Positions 31,141-42,340 of a stretch of DNA of 64,000 bases are shown piece after piece. The position numbers and the translations under genes were made by a program. Position 1 is the first letter of the stretch. Every line of letters starts with the position of its first letter. The stretch is from Sabethes cyaneus (Eukaryota > Arthropoda > Insecta > Diptera > Culicidae), in the NCBI RefSeq assembly GCF_943734655.1, contig NC_071354.1:43873744-43937743 (forward strand), in the 5' to 3' direction. The notes beneath the pieces are model-generated. The model made no database searches and was not told the DNA's origin. It saw only the letters and a program-made list of their open reading frames with translations.

Positions 31141-31858
31141 ATCGCATAATAAGAGTAAAGCCAATTAATGCAGGATTCTAGGACTGTAGAATACAACTCA
31201 GGTAATCAATAATCTTTATCAATTCAATTTAAATGCAAGCAAATGAGCATGTAAGTACTGCGGTTATTTTGCTGCTAATTCTCTAAAAGCGCCGACAATG
31301 CTTATTTGCAGCTTGTTTCCGACAAGAAGAAATTAAATAAAACTGTGGCTGCCAATTTAGAACAGTTATGCAGTTTAAAGGTTGATATTCGGCAATGTGC
31401 AGTATGAAACGCCAGATATGCCAATGCGTCGGGCGACGGAGACAACCTACTAATGCAATCCGACAAAGTCGGTTGATTAATCTCTTAGGCACCCTATTTT
31501 TCGGCAGGAGCATGATTCACCGTGACCGAATGTCAAAATTTCTAGGTGGGGGGTAGTAGAAATACCATTAGGTAGATTAGGGGGAAAAGGCCATGGCCAA
31601 TTTTTATGAAAGTTGAGTTGAGATGAGTTTTAGGCCAAACTTTTGTAGAATTGATCTGTAATAATATATATATTGAAATGTTCATTTTACGCAGGGGGAG
31701 AATGTGGCATCTTTACAGATAATACCCAGGGAATCAAAAATCATGAACGCACAAGAGACAAAGATATTGTCCCTACTTCAAAATGTTGAGATAATGTATG
31801 ATGAAAGTTTATCACTATTGCATGGAAGTTAGAACAAAAACAAGTTATCGGAGCTGTG
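31141..31858. other. No gene; one short repeat shared with 52.8 kb
   Basis: AT-rich. The segment at about 31665-31710 (ATATATATTGAAATGTTCATTTTACGC plus GGGGGAGAATGTGGC) is the reverse complement of about 52815-52860. A 76-codon minus-strand frame at 31283-31513 has no recognised signature. Confidence 0.4.
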
Positions 31859-32217
31859 TAGGGTAGATGTACCAAATATGGTGGAGATATGTCATCTATT
31901 AAGACAAATATACGTATTAAGACAAATTATGACTCAAAACGTATAATACCTATATGTATTCCAGTACTTTGGGATCAGTAGAAAAGAAATCAGGATCCAA
32001 ATTTGATGATTTTTCGATAAAAGGTATCAAAAAACTGATTTGAAAATATCATTGCAATGTACCCATTATAGTAGTAGTGTTTCTGGCATTTCGTTATATG
32101 TGAACCAATTGTGGTAGTATACTGGAACACCGAAGACTAATTAATCAATCAAAATCGATTAATAATTTAAAATAGACGAAAATGAGTAATGAAAAATACA
32201 TCATTTTAATTTTATTA

Positions 32218-32883
32218 CTAAAAATAATTAGAAACGGTTCCTAGGTTACACCGACCGCTCGCTAAGGATACCGCTTCTGGTGTGCGGATAGAAAATCCGG
32301 GATTGCGGCGCATAAAACCAGCCATCCATCTGCGTCCTAAAAATGAATAACATATTTAGTATGCTTGTATGATGTTTAGAAACTTTTCGGGATCAGTAGA
32401 ATGATCATGATGAGAATTTTGATTAATCAGAAGTACGACTGTAATACGCGAGCACCGTTTACCTCAAACAATTTTTCAACGTGCTCTCTCATGATCCCTG
32501 CTGGTCCCACATCGAATTAGTTGCTTATTAATGTATTTACCTGTCCGATTATTCCGGAACGGTGTGATCCGCTCATTTGATGTTAGGCATTCACTCACTT
32601 TGAACAGAAGTGCATGTCGGGAAACAGGGAAACCCCGATCCTGCATACCGTTCAACCAGTTCACAATTTGCTGCTCTTCTTGTTTTGAAAGCACAGGGGA
32701 TGGTCCCGGATTGCACTTTTGTTTCCAATGTCCACTTCTCCTGTAAACGATAGTGGACATCGGAATCCCAAACTGTTTGCAACCTGCGTAAACCGTCATC
32801 CTGGAATCGATGACCTCGATACAACGGGCAATATCTTCTTCGGAGTAATGTTTGCGGGAAATTTGCTTTAGCTGTGGAGCCAT
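32218..32883 (-). CDS. pogo-type transposase N-terminal protein, two exons, no DDE domain
   Basis: Exon 1 is 32883-32541 and exon 2 is 32336-32218, with a 204-bp intron whose boundaries are CAG|GTAAAT and TTTTTAG|GA. Together they encode 153 residues. Residues about 10-52 (RKHYSEEDIARCIEVI...CKQFGIPMSTI) are a Psq-type HTH; residues about 63-125 (SPVLSKQEEQQIVNWL...GFPVSR...ITPFRNNRTG) are a CENP-B-type HTH. Exon 2 continues in phase with RRWMAGFMRRNPGFSIRTPEA, the conserved segment before the DDE domain of pogo/Tigger transposases, then stops at the start of the linker. Both exons are free of stops although the element lacks catalysis. It could bind the element's TIRs, act as a repressor, or be a recent truncation. 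Confidence 0.75.
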
Positions 32884-33120
32884 ACTGTAGAATGTAAATC
32901 AAATATTGTGATTATAGGAATTTAGGTAATATGCGGCTATTTTTTGTTCATACCTGATATTTTATTGACAGCAAAAGCTAATCAAACAAATTAGTTTTTA
33001 ATCACACACCGTGAAAAATGCACTATTACCAAAAGTGACAACAATGAGAAAGACAGATTTCGTATGCTACGATGATAGGGCATCGCCTACTACGATGATT
33101 GGCGCGCCGTTGTGAAATGT

Positions 33121-33491
33121 TACCAATCATGGTAATACATAAAATCAACTATTCTTGGTTAAAATCGTGTTAATTTTTCTTTGACTACGTTAAGAAAGTA
33201 GTAATTAATTCCCCCATACGGTTTTATTTTCAGAAAATGTAGTTTATATGTCAAAAATGTCTTAATTACGATTACGTGTACCTTAGCGAATCGCTAAGTA
33301 ACAAGCATCACAGTGACATGAAATTTTTAAACTATGTTTTTTCACATAAAGAACAAGTCTACCCTAAAAGTAATCCGATAAATTGGTGCAGGAGAGTTTG
33401 TTCATGTCTAAAAGTGTATTTAGGAATTAAGAACAGCATGTTATCTATGTTAAAAGATCAATAGGCTCTCTTGTATTACCATGATTGGTGC
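33121..33491. repeat. Internal inverted repeat pair within the pogo element
   Basis: An 18-bp inverted pair (ACCAATCATGGTAATACA and complement) 335 bp apart. The enclosed DNA is AT-rich and non-coding. It is either a nested MITE or a subterminal repeat. Confidence 0.55.
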
Positions 33492-33519
33492 TATAACTAT
33501 ATTTGGCACTTCTACCCTA

Positions 33520-33849
33520 TCATTGATACAGATATTTCATGACAACCATGTTGTTGCCTGCGAAAAAGACACACTGCTGTATGCAATACGTATTGTACGC
33601 AACAAAAGCAATCCTAATCATGTCACACTGTGTCGGCAGCGGCAGCTATAAGCCCAAGGCGTGTTATGAATCTGCTCGTCCATTGGCGAATTATAACTTG
33701 TTTCACTTCCTAGTTCTATGAATAAGATACCTACGTGATGCAAAGTAATTAGTAAGAAAAAATACACACACAATACAAAATTCGCGCCCTCAGTTTGTGC
33801 TAAACTCTGCTGTTCCGATGATAAAGCCTCTGGCCGGGGTAGTTATAAA
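33520..33849. other. No gene recognised
   Basis: AT-rich flank of the pogo element. Nothing identified. Confidence 0.4.
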
Positions 33850-34420
33850 ATAAGTACTGGTTCGCGATGCTTTTCCGTATTCTGTTGTGTAGACCTTTCG
33901 TCGGTGAGTGTCAAGCTGGTTTTCGTGAGAGTCGCTCCACGACGGACCAAATGTTTACCCTGCGTCAATAACCAGACAAGCTCCGGGAATATAACTTGCA
34001 GACTCATCATCTGTTTATGGACTTTAAGGCGGTGTACGATTCAGTCAAACCAAATGAGCTGTGACAGATAATGCTAGAACATGGTTTTTCGATGAAACTA
34101 ATTACGCTGATTCATGCGACGCTGGATGGGTGAAAATCATGCGTCAGAATAGTCAGAATCATTCTCACAAAACTGGTGAAACTGGTGCTCTGAAGAACAC
34201 CAAAGTTCCCGGTGGCCCCGTACGGACATGAATCATGGACGGCAAAGGAAGCTGGCCAACGAGTGCTTGGGGTTTTTGAGTGTGGCGCAGACGCATAAAC
34301 CACGAGATGAGGCAGGCTGCGGCGGGCTGCGCCCGTGACCAGAATGCCCAACAGTAGGCAAAACTATTTTCAGCAGAGAACCAAGAGGAGGCCGCAGGAT
34401 CGATAACGGACTGTCGCCAC
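33850..34420 (+). pseudogene. RTE reverse transcriptase fragment
   Basis: Reads MLFRILL, FVGECQAGFRESRSTTDQMFTLRQ, then HHLFMDFKAVYDSVKPNEL (catalytic Asp in MDFKA) and IMLEHGFSMKLITLIHATLDG. Then it jumps to a decayed C-terminal part at about 34225-34340 (YGHESWTAKEAGQ; INHEMRQAA). Several stops interrupt it. Same family as 5790-6165 and 38.2-42.3 kb. Confidence 0.8.
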
Positions 34421-37400
34421 CAAGGTAAGTGAGCAGCCTCTGTAATCTTACGGCTACCTGATCGAAAAAATGAAGAAAAAGTGATGTAAAAATCAGTTTT
34501 AAATTCTGGTTGGATAATTAATCAATCAAATTGTTTATCTATATCTTAATACCACTCTGTTTTGCAAGACGAATGGAAATCAAAAGAGGTAGAAATTAAA
34601 TACTCATAGAATCTTGTTGTGAATGAAACTCTTAACGAAATCTAGCTTGGACTATGAATCATTCACCGCCATTCGGCAATTATTTCCGTAGGTTCCTAAA
34701 TCGTCTTTTAATGTCCCCTTTCAACAACTCGACAGGTCTGCGTTATGTATTTATCTCCGAACGTATCAAAATCAGAAACAAAACAAAACTAAACCACTAT
34801 CATGTCAAGTGTAACTGGATTAAAGGGCTGCTCTTGGGTTCTGAACTGTGGTTCCCGAAATTATGTCGTTTCCCAGCTCAACCAGCATCCCTATAATTAG
34901 GACCATTTTGGGATGATTACTTTTTTCCCTCTACGCATCGGCAGCACCGACCGCTGAAGCTGCTCTGATCACCCAGTCAGCCAGGATGGCTGAGGGTCTC
35001 AGCAGTGGCGCGAGTGCGACAAGCGAAGAGCAACGGATTTCTCAGGGGCTTCTTAGCGATGCATTTCGATGCGGTGCACCACGAGAAGGCACGAGGTTTT
35101 GTACCGCAAGGGATATTCTTGACACAGTGATAATTTGCCTTTAATACCACTGTCATTAGGAGTGTGGATGCCGTTTCGTTGGCAGTTTCAAGTGATTCTT
35201 CTAATAGAGCTGAGATCTTGGCTCGGGTATCATTCGTTTGCTTATTTGCTGTAAATCTCTGTGCGAGCACAGCTAAAACCTCGTAAAATGATAAATTCAA
35301 CCTCATGAAGCTGATTGCCTCATTACTGTCATTATAACTCAATTGAGGTAATTGAAATTAGTACTGCGATTTTTTTTCTTAGTCTCGGCCGATTCAAGTC
35401 GGACCGGTTTAAAGCGTTCGATTTTCGAGAAAATATTCCCCTCGGTTTTTTATTCGTTACCTATTGGAGGGTAAATTCGAATCTGGCGGGAGGGTGCGTA
35501 AAAACAAACATCAGAAAAGCAATTCCACGCTCGATCCCCTCGCATATGCCGTTCAGTTGAACGAGCGTTCATGAAACTGTAAAACCAAAACTATTTAATA
35601 CGCTATTACACCCTCAATTAGGGACTCAATTATTTTTACAGACTGTAGTTCCGCACTACGTTTTTAAGTACGCAAGTACGAGTGTGAGGGGGAGTGAGTT
35701 CATTTTTTAAACAGGACGACTTAATCCCGAAAGGTTGTTTACGACACGAAGCAGGACTGGAAAAAAAGAATCTGCTCTTTTCAGTCAACCGTGCCGGGCC
35801 CAGCAAACGGCAAAGTGTTGTCACTGGTTTATGCTGCGAAGTAGAGACATACGTACGAGCAAAGGGAAAAAGGGATCTAAACACATGCTATTTGCAGATA
35901 CATTTTCATCGGTGACCCTTCCCCCGGAGGATATCTGTGGTATTATCTGCTCTCGAGCTATTGTGTGTCCGCATCCGTATACCTACGCATATTATTTGTC
36001 GATGTGCTCACTTGGTTGATGTTTGTTGAAGCGATTGTCACTAAATCTCTGATGGTCCACTGTTGTCACAACAGCCGACAGCTTTCAACAATTTAGAGGA
36101 AAGTAATTAGCATGAGATGAGCGATTGCTGCCGGATGCATGCCGGTTCGGGCGGTGGAAACGTCAAGTGGGTTTGATCGGGAGAGATACAAATCGGAATT
36201 GCGTGAATTTTAAACAAACAGAAGACACATTCCACGGATTGGCGACTTTACTGCTTTCTTATCACAAATTTTACTCAATAAGTAGAATAAAAAATTGATG
36301 TAATTGTTGATGAAATATAAACGAATTTAAATCGATATTTAAAAATGAGGGCCTACGCCACCATTTGCTTCCAACGGTTTATTTTCGAGCTGATTCTCAT
36401 ACATTCTCCTTGAGCGGAGCTCAATACTTTCAGTTATGAATTATGGCAGCGCAATCGTGGCCTCCCATCAGCACCAATAAAGGTAACCTAAGTTATTGCA
36501 CCTGTCATGCTTCTGATCGCTGACTCCGGTGCAGTCGATAAATCAATAACGAGAAAAGCTCTAGAGGACCCACTCCGTCGTATATAACCAAACCATACTC
36601 AATCTGTACAACCTACACAACGACATGTTTGTCTCCGTCGTTCCCCCGGCCGGCATGGCGTTCTCGGTATCAAACAAGCCGCTTCCGAACGCGACAATTG
36701 CTTCCAGCGTGCAACATATCCCACCAAGAATGTTTCTCCTTTGTATCACCAACATAAATAATGCCATCAAGATAAGCCACACCGAAAAGCCATATCCCCT
36801 GCTCGTTCCACGTATCGTATAGGTACACCATGTATCGGCTCTCTCGCTCGCTCGTTCATCCCCAATTTTCTTATTGGTTGCCAAGGGCTACACCCCATAG
36901 GATTCCTGTGTTGAATATTTAATTTCATTTCGCTGTACCGACAACAATACAGATCCATCAAATTTTGTTGGCATCCGATTGCACTTTTACCTTTCTGCCA
37001 ATCCGTATGAGTATCGTATCTTCTGTGGAAGCCCAGTGGCGATTGCTAGAATGACACAAAACACACTATGGAACATTACCGGAAAATGGATACACGGTTT
37101 GGCAGATTTAAAGTAGTCAATGGCAACTAGAGATCCAATTTTTGTTGCCAAAAATCTATAGCAGAGCTTGATGTTTTCGGTAAAACAAAAACGCACACCT
37201 TGAGGCTGACAGATAAAGTAAGCTCAGTCGTTCAATTGCTACCGCAAATATTTTTGTTTTGTTTTTCAAAAGATAAATGCTAGATGCTACCATACACGGT
37301 ACACGGTGGAACACGCTGTCTTAGCAATCGGTTTTTAAATTCCGCAGTGTTAGAATCTTTACTTCTTTGCCGGTTTCTTTTTTGTTCTTGACGTTTGTGC

Positions 37401-37539
37401 TTGTAATATTGATGAACTATTCTCTAAAAATCCTTACTGCAGCGCTCCTAGTGGTCGGATCTCAAATCTTTAGACAGCAATTTGTTTGGAAATGTTTTCT
37501 ATCTTAGTGTTTGAAAAGTTCGTCATGATTAATTTTGTT
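34421..37539. other. 3.1 kb of single-copy-like DNA, no gene defended
   Basis: No transposon proteins or long repeats recognised. The largest frames are minus 34977-35342 (121 codons, starts MSYNDSNEAISFMRLNLSFYE) and minus 36561-36884 (107 codons). Neither has a family signature, good codon context or a splice partner that I can identify. A minus-strand frame at 36670-36831 reads LFGVAYLDGIIYVGDT, faintly like a kelch blade. This could be host intron or intergenic DNA. Confidence 0.4.
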
Positions 37540-37790
37540 TCACAGAAATTTCAACTTGATGAAAGCCGCGAAGCGAAAATAATTTTGGACACACACTTCT
37601 TAAATCCGATGTCGTCGGGTTCAAAAATCGCGCAGTCGTTGAATTCGGATAAATAGACCGTGTGCAGCGTTCTCAAGCATTTCCGTGAGCGGCATACTAT
37701 CGATCGACGATCGCAAGCTGCGCAAGATGATTACGCAAGAGAAAGATTAGCGCAAACCCAAGGCTATCGGATTATGATATCTCCAAGAAA
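37540..37790 (+). pseudogene. Tc1-type transposase N-terminal HTH remnant
   Basis: One frame gives SSGSKIAQSLNSDK-stop-TVCSVLKHFRERHTIDRRSQ, the helix-turn-helix pattern (xxVAxxLxxSxxTVxxxLKRFxERHTVxRxxx) of Tc1-like transposases. The catalytic domain is absent and one stop splits the helix, so this is a short fossil. Confidence 0.6.
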
Positions 37791-38289
37791 TCCAAACCCA
37801 ATTCAAAACCTTCCGTCAGAAGGATTCGTATACGAGAAGGTTTTTGATCTTTTCGGGCCAGTAAGCAACTAAACCACAGGGTATGAAATGGAAAGACTTA
37901 CCTGGAAGGAGCGTCAAACATAGCAGATCTAAGTTAAATGATGAAGGTCGATGACCTTACCCGGGAATGCTTCATGTACACACTGAAGCAGCTAAGCTAG
38001 GAGGTGCGAACTAGAGCGCCTGTTCTCTAGGTGAGGGGCGGCTCACACAGCGTCTGTCTCGAAACGGGCGGCTGAATATGAAATGCTGTATCCCGCAAGC
38101 TATACCTAAGATGACAGACCCATCAGCGGGATGTAGGTATTGCGACCCCGGTGAGGTAGTATACCGAAAACTCAATTACCACGAACAACGAAGAAAGAAA
38201 TCCAGGCCAAATTGCGGAGAAAGGGAGTTCCGTGCAGCAGACCCTATTGCAGGCACTTGTTTCAAGTAGCACATCTACTACAGTGGCGG

Positions 38290-39243
38290 TAAAAAAGCAG
38301 AACATGGAGTTGGTTTCGTAGTGTTGGGAAAACAAAAGCACGAGTTATCCGGTGGAGGCCTGTACATGACCGTATATGCGTGTTGAACATTATGGGCAAA
38401 TTCTTCAACTATAGCCTAATCAACTTATACGCACCGACAAATGATAAATCCGATGATGCTAAGGACGAGTTTTACGACAGACTGGAGAGGGCCTATGGAG
38501 AGTGCCCAAAACACGACGTGAAAATCATCATCGGAGAGACAAGCCCGCAGATCGGGAGGGAGGAATTCTTCCGTCCAGTTATTGGAAGACATAGCCCGCA
38601 TCTGTCGACCAATGATAACTGTCTGAGGCTCATAAATTTTGCCGCGGCCAGAGGAATGGCCATCTGTAGAATCTACTTTCCACGTTTGAATATTAGGAAA
38701 CACACCTGGAGGCAGCCAAATGGAGACTCTAACTCTCAGATCGATCATGTCTTGATTGACGGTCGACACTTCTCGGATGTCATCGATGTACGGTCTTTGC
38801 GGGGACCAAATATCGACTCTGACCACTATCTCGTAAGTAAGATTCACGGAAGGCTGTCGAACATGGCGAAAGCTCGAACTGTGAGGACGCTACGTTTCAA
38901 CATCCAGCGGTTAACGGCAGACGGCGTAGCAGTGGAGTACGCCAGGAAGCTTGACCAACCAATCGCAGAACAGCAGGTAGAAGGAGAAGATATAAATGGG
39001 CTGTGGAGGAACATCCATGGTGCCATCGAAACAGCTGCGAGAGGAAGACAGTGTAACAGCTGGTTTGATGCCGAATGCCAGAGAGCGACAGATGAAAAGA
39101 ACCAGGTCAGGAGTCGCATGCTCACAGCGGCAACGCGTTAAAACAGAGAGAGGCACAGAGAGACTAGAGCTGCGGAAAAAAATCCATCGTCTAAAGAAAC
39201 GCGAGTACGAGGAGCACGTGCTTGCCGGCGCAGAGGAGCGATA
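38290..39243 (+). pseudogene. RTE AP-endonuclease and linker
   Basis: The main frame opens near 38360 (RWRPVHDRICVLNIMGKFF) and runs to 39141, including LINLYAPTNDKSDDAKDEFYDRL and YGECPKHDVKIII. The GDFNAQIG motif expected next reads GETSPQIG, so the Asp and Asn needed for catalysis are gone. Downstream IRKHTWRQPNGDSNSQIDHVLIDGR (SxIDxxL-type motif) and GPNIDSDHYLV (final SDH) are intact. The GFVV-type N-terminal part at about 38270-38340 is in another frame. The following linker continues after a frame shift to about 39243. Confidence 0.85.
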
Positions 39244-39256
39244 CGCCAGCAACGAC

Positions 39257-40813
39257 TAGAGATGCCAATACCGGGGGTATTACGAAGACCGGTTTTTCGG
39301 TATTGATAAATGCAATACCGGTAAAACCGGTAAAAGTTAATACTGAAAAATAACCATCCGAAAAACCATCCCAAAAATTTAGTTTCACAGTCGATAAGCA
39401 TACATTCAATACTTAAAAACAACTTTTACAAATTCTATGATTTGAAGAAGATCTCGCATAATCTATGGTACTCAATTTCTTTTGACATAACAAATTGATT
39501 AGTTCATTAATAAAATAATATTTAAGAACGCGAAGAGAATTTATTGTGTCATCTCAAATTTTAATGAAAAAACTTCCGGAGGTAGAGAATCTTCATCCGG
39601 TGTCCACAGAAAAAGGAAGTGCAATTCCCAGCGGTAAATTTGATATGTGGCATAGGAAAACCCTTGTTTCAAGAACTTTCAATAAGTGGATTAGATACTG
39701 ACACTTATGATAAATTAATACTGAAAGTCTAGTCATCGCTTAAGTAAAGCGTATGCTTATTTCTTAGATCGGACAGAGACGTTCGAAGCGATGATTGGAG
39801 CCCGTATAATTCGCTCAGCCCTGCCAACAGGCTATTCTAACTAAGTAAATTTTTATTCCAGTTTGTACTAGCAACCGAACAAATTCCTCTTACATGGTGT
39901 GTTCTGACCTTTCTCTAGAGTAATCCGTTAATTTTCACTGAAGATTTTCTGAACAGCTTCACTGTATATCGCACATTTCTTGTATTGCACAATATTCGTA
40001 ATCAATTGGCGCATTTAAGCATAAAATCGGACCTACTTTGCCTTTGGAAAACGCTACAATCAAGAAGAATACGCTGCCGTACGTAGCTAACAATTTACAA
40101 AACCTTTCTTCAACCGATAGTTCTTTACGGACTTGAAGCTGTGATGTCGCTCACGGTGGAAGTATGTGCCCTTGTCGTGTTTGACCAGAAGATACTGCGT
40201 ATGATATTTGGCGGAGTACAAACTGAAAGCGGAGAGTGGCGGAAACGTTTTATGAATCACGAGCTGCATACACTTCTTAGAGAGATTGCTATCATACAGC
40301 TGGCCAAAGTCAGTAGGCTCTGGGGAGTCGAGCATATCGCAAGGATGCCGAATGACAGTGTGACAAAAGCGGTTCTCAACAACCCCGCCGGCACCCGGTG
40401 GAATCGACGTGCAAGATGGCTCGACCAGATCAAAAGCGACTTGTGACTTGTGAGACGCCTGGGAAATTGGCGACGAGTAAGTGCAAAAAAAAAAGTGCAA
40501 AAAAAAAGTTAAAAAAGTGCAAGGCACTCCGATTCTATGCTGACAGCGGTGGGGTATTTCGGGGTTTTCCTTTTGGAAGAATTACATAATTGAGTTATTA
40601 TTTGTAGAACCTTCAAGTAGAAGGCTTCAATCATGAAATTTAGTTCGCCCTATAATTTAAAAGTTTTACCAGCGATTCAAGTTTCTTGAGTTGTTATTTG
40701 ATCAAGCCAAAAATACCGGTTTTCGATCGTGGAAAAAGCGGTAATTCGGTATTGGAAAATAACCCGGTAATACCGGTTAAACCGGTTTCGGTAAAACCGG
40801 TAAAGCATCCCCA
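39257..40813. mobile_element. hAT-type element with 8-bp TSD, nested in the RTE
   Basis: TSD GCAACGAC at 39249-39256 and 40814-40821. TIRs TAGAGATGCCAATACCGG and inverted TGGGGATGCTTTACCGG. Subterminal AATACCGGT/AACCGGT repeats at both ends form inverted arrays. There is no hAT transposase. The interior contains a separate RTE RT C-terminal fragment (40100-40446), so RTE-family DNA lies both inside and outside this element. Confidence 0.85.
40100..40446 (+). pseudogene. RTE RT C-terminal fragment inside the hAT element
   Basis: From about 40118 the frame reads IVLYGLEAVMSLT, then LVVFDQKILRMIFGGVQTESGEWRKRFMNHELH and RLWGVEHIARMPNDSVTK, then GTRWNRRARWLDQIKSDL: the same C-terminal region as at 9318-8839 but a diverged copy. 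It ends in a stop at 40444-40446. Either carried within the hAT element or inserted into it earlier. Confidence 0.82.
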
Positions 40814-40821
40814 GCAACGAC

Positions 40822-41266
40822 ACATGGAGTTTCTATAAAACGGTGACATGCAGGAATTTTGCCATGCCTGTGATGTGCAATGATAGTGCTGGTAACCTGC
40901 TTACCGACAAAACGGCGGTAGCAGCCAGGTGGAAGGAGCACTTTCAGACACTGTTGAATGGAGAGGTAAATGCGGAGATCAGCAGGGCAGGATAGGGATT
41001 GTAAACGATGGTCAAGCTGTGGAGTCGCCAACACAGGAGGAGGTTGAAAAGGTAATCAGTGAGCTGAAAAACGATAAGGTTACTGGAAAGGAAGGTATCC
41101 CGGCTGAACTTCTAAAAGCGGGGAGCGGGCGGCTGTACTTAGCAATCCACCGGATCATTGTCAGGATCTGGGAGGAAGAACAAATGCCGGAGGAGTGGTT
41201 GGATGGCCTCATTTGCCCAATTTTCGAAAAGGGGCATCGACTGGAGTGTAAAAACTATCGAGGAAT
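40822..41266 (+). pseudogene. RTE RT N-terminal part, resumed after the hAT insertion
   Basis: Reads NFAMPVMCNDSAGNLLTDKTAV, RWKEHFQTLLNGEVNAEI, then after a frameshift near 40985-41000 SPTQEEVEKVISELKNDKV, GIPAELLKAG, IRIWEEEQMPEEWLDGLICPI and ECKNYRGI, where the TA-flanked insertion begins. These are the expected first RT blocks. Confidence 0.85.
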
Positions 41267-41268
41267 TA

Positions 41269-42255
41269 GGGTACGGGTGGGTATTTCCTGCCCATTAAGC
41301 AGTAGCCTGAACAATATTCAGGAACTACGTTGAAACTATATTTATTCGAGACAAGATTTTTATACCAGTTGATAGAATAATATTTACTGAATATCGGCAT
41401 GTATTTTGGTCTTAATAAAACGCTACTGAATTTGAGGTATAGTCGCGAGAAATGATGAAGTCGCTGCGGCTAAATTGAGCCCATTTTCTGTAATGGTGCC
41501 TGTGTTTTTTAAATCCGACAGGCCGAAATAGCTAGCACAGCGATTAAATGCTTTTCAAAAACAGATCAAAAGAGACAAGAAAAGAGAGACCGATAGATAA
41601 CTTCTCGCTATTGCCTACATTCCGGGCTTATTGAAGATAATTAGTTTTGCAGTGACAACAGTTTGCTGCTGGTGCTAGTGTATCACTGAATCGTTCATAT
41701 ACACTAGCGCCAGTTGTCACTCAAATACCAGATATGTCAGCACATATATTGGCAGTAGTGCAAATAGCGCACCATATGCTGGAATTAAAAACAAAATGCT
41801 GCTAATGGCTAGTGAATAAAAATTGATTTATATTTTCATATCATAGGGGAATTTTTGTGTTCTTCCGTGATAAAAAGAAGTAGGATTGTTCTGTGATAGC
41901 ATATTCACAGCTGTTTAGTTTCTAGAATAAGTAAACGTGATCATAATTGTGTGTTTTCCAAACCATCATCAAGAGCGGATACGCGTAAGCGATTGCTGCT
42001 AGTTTTTCAGCCTGGTTACGTGCTAGTGGTGCGATGTTTATTGAATAAAATGACAGTGGTTTTGAAGTTTATTGAAAAAAATTAAGCAAACTACTTACAT
42101 TTTTATGAAAATAGTTATAACACATTAAAGCCTATGAGTGCTACATTCGTTTCAACATTGTTATATAGCGGCAAAGTTTTTATTTGGGAAAGTGTAGCCA
42201 AAAAAGGTAATGTATGCCGAAATTAGTAGCGTGATGGGAATACCCTCCCGTACCC
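41269..42255. mobile_element. TA-flanked (mariner/pogo-like) non-autonomous element, 987 bp
   Basis: TIRs TAGGGTACGGGTGGGTATT and inverted TAGGGTACGGGAGGGTATT, with the TA at 41267-41268 and 42256-42257 as target duplication. Removing it restores the RTE reading GGAATTACATTG (RGITLLNSAN). The interior is AT-rich without transposase. Related single ends occur at 4786-4798 and 10436. Confidence 0.85.
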
Positions 42256-42340
42256 TACATTGCTCAATTCTGCCAACAACGTGCTTTTCCGTATCCTGTT
42301 CTGGACGCATAAGTAAGTAAGTAACCGTACACAGCACCGG

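Larger units (their letters stand above)
31861..33517 (-). mobile_element. pogo/Tigger-type element with TA target and spliced DNA-binding gene
   Basis: TIRs GGGTAGATGTACCAAATAT (from 31861) and inverted GGGTAGAAGTGCCAAATAT (to 33517), each flanked by TA (31859-31860 and 33518-33519), as for Tc1/mariner/pogo elements. It encodes a two-exon minus-strand protein with Psq-type and CENP-B-type helix-turn-helix domains (32218-32883). The DDE catalytic domain is absent. An internal inverted pair, ACCAATCATGGTAATACA at about 33121-33138 and its inverse at about 33474-33491, may be subterminal repeats or a nested MITE. Confidence 0.8.
37880..42340 (+). mobile_element. RTE retrotransposon split by two DNA elements
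   Basis: A 5' region (about 37880-38240), AP-endonuclease (about 38270-39150) and linker are followed by a hAT insertion (39257-40813), RT N-part (40822-41266), a TA-flanked insertion (41269-42255) and about 50 bp of further RT (42258-42305). Removing the inserts at their TSDs rejoins the element. Beyond about 42305 the RT is lost. Confidence 0.82.
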
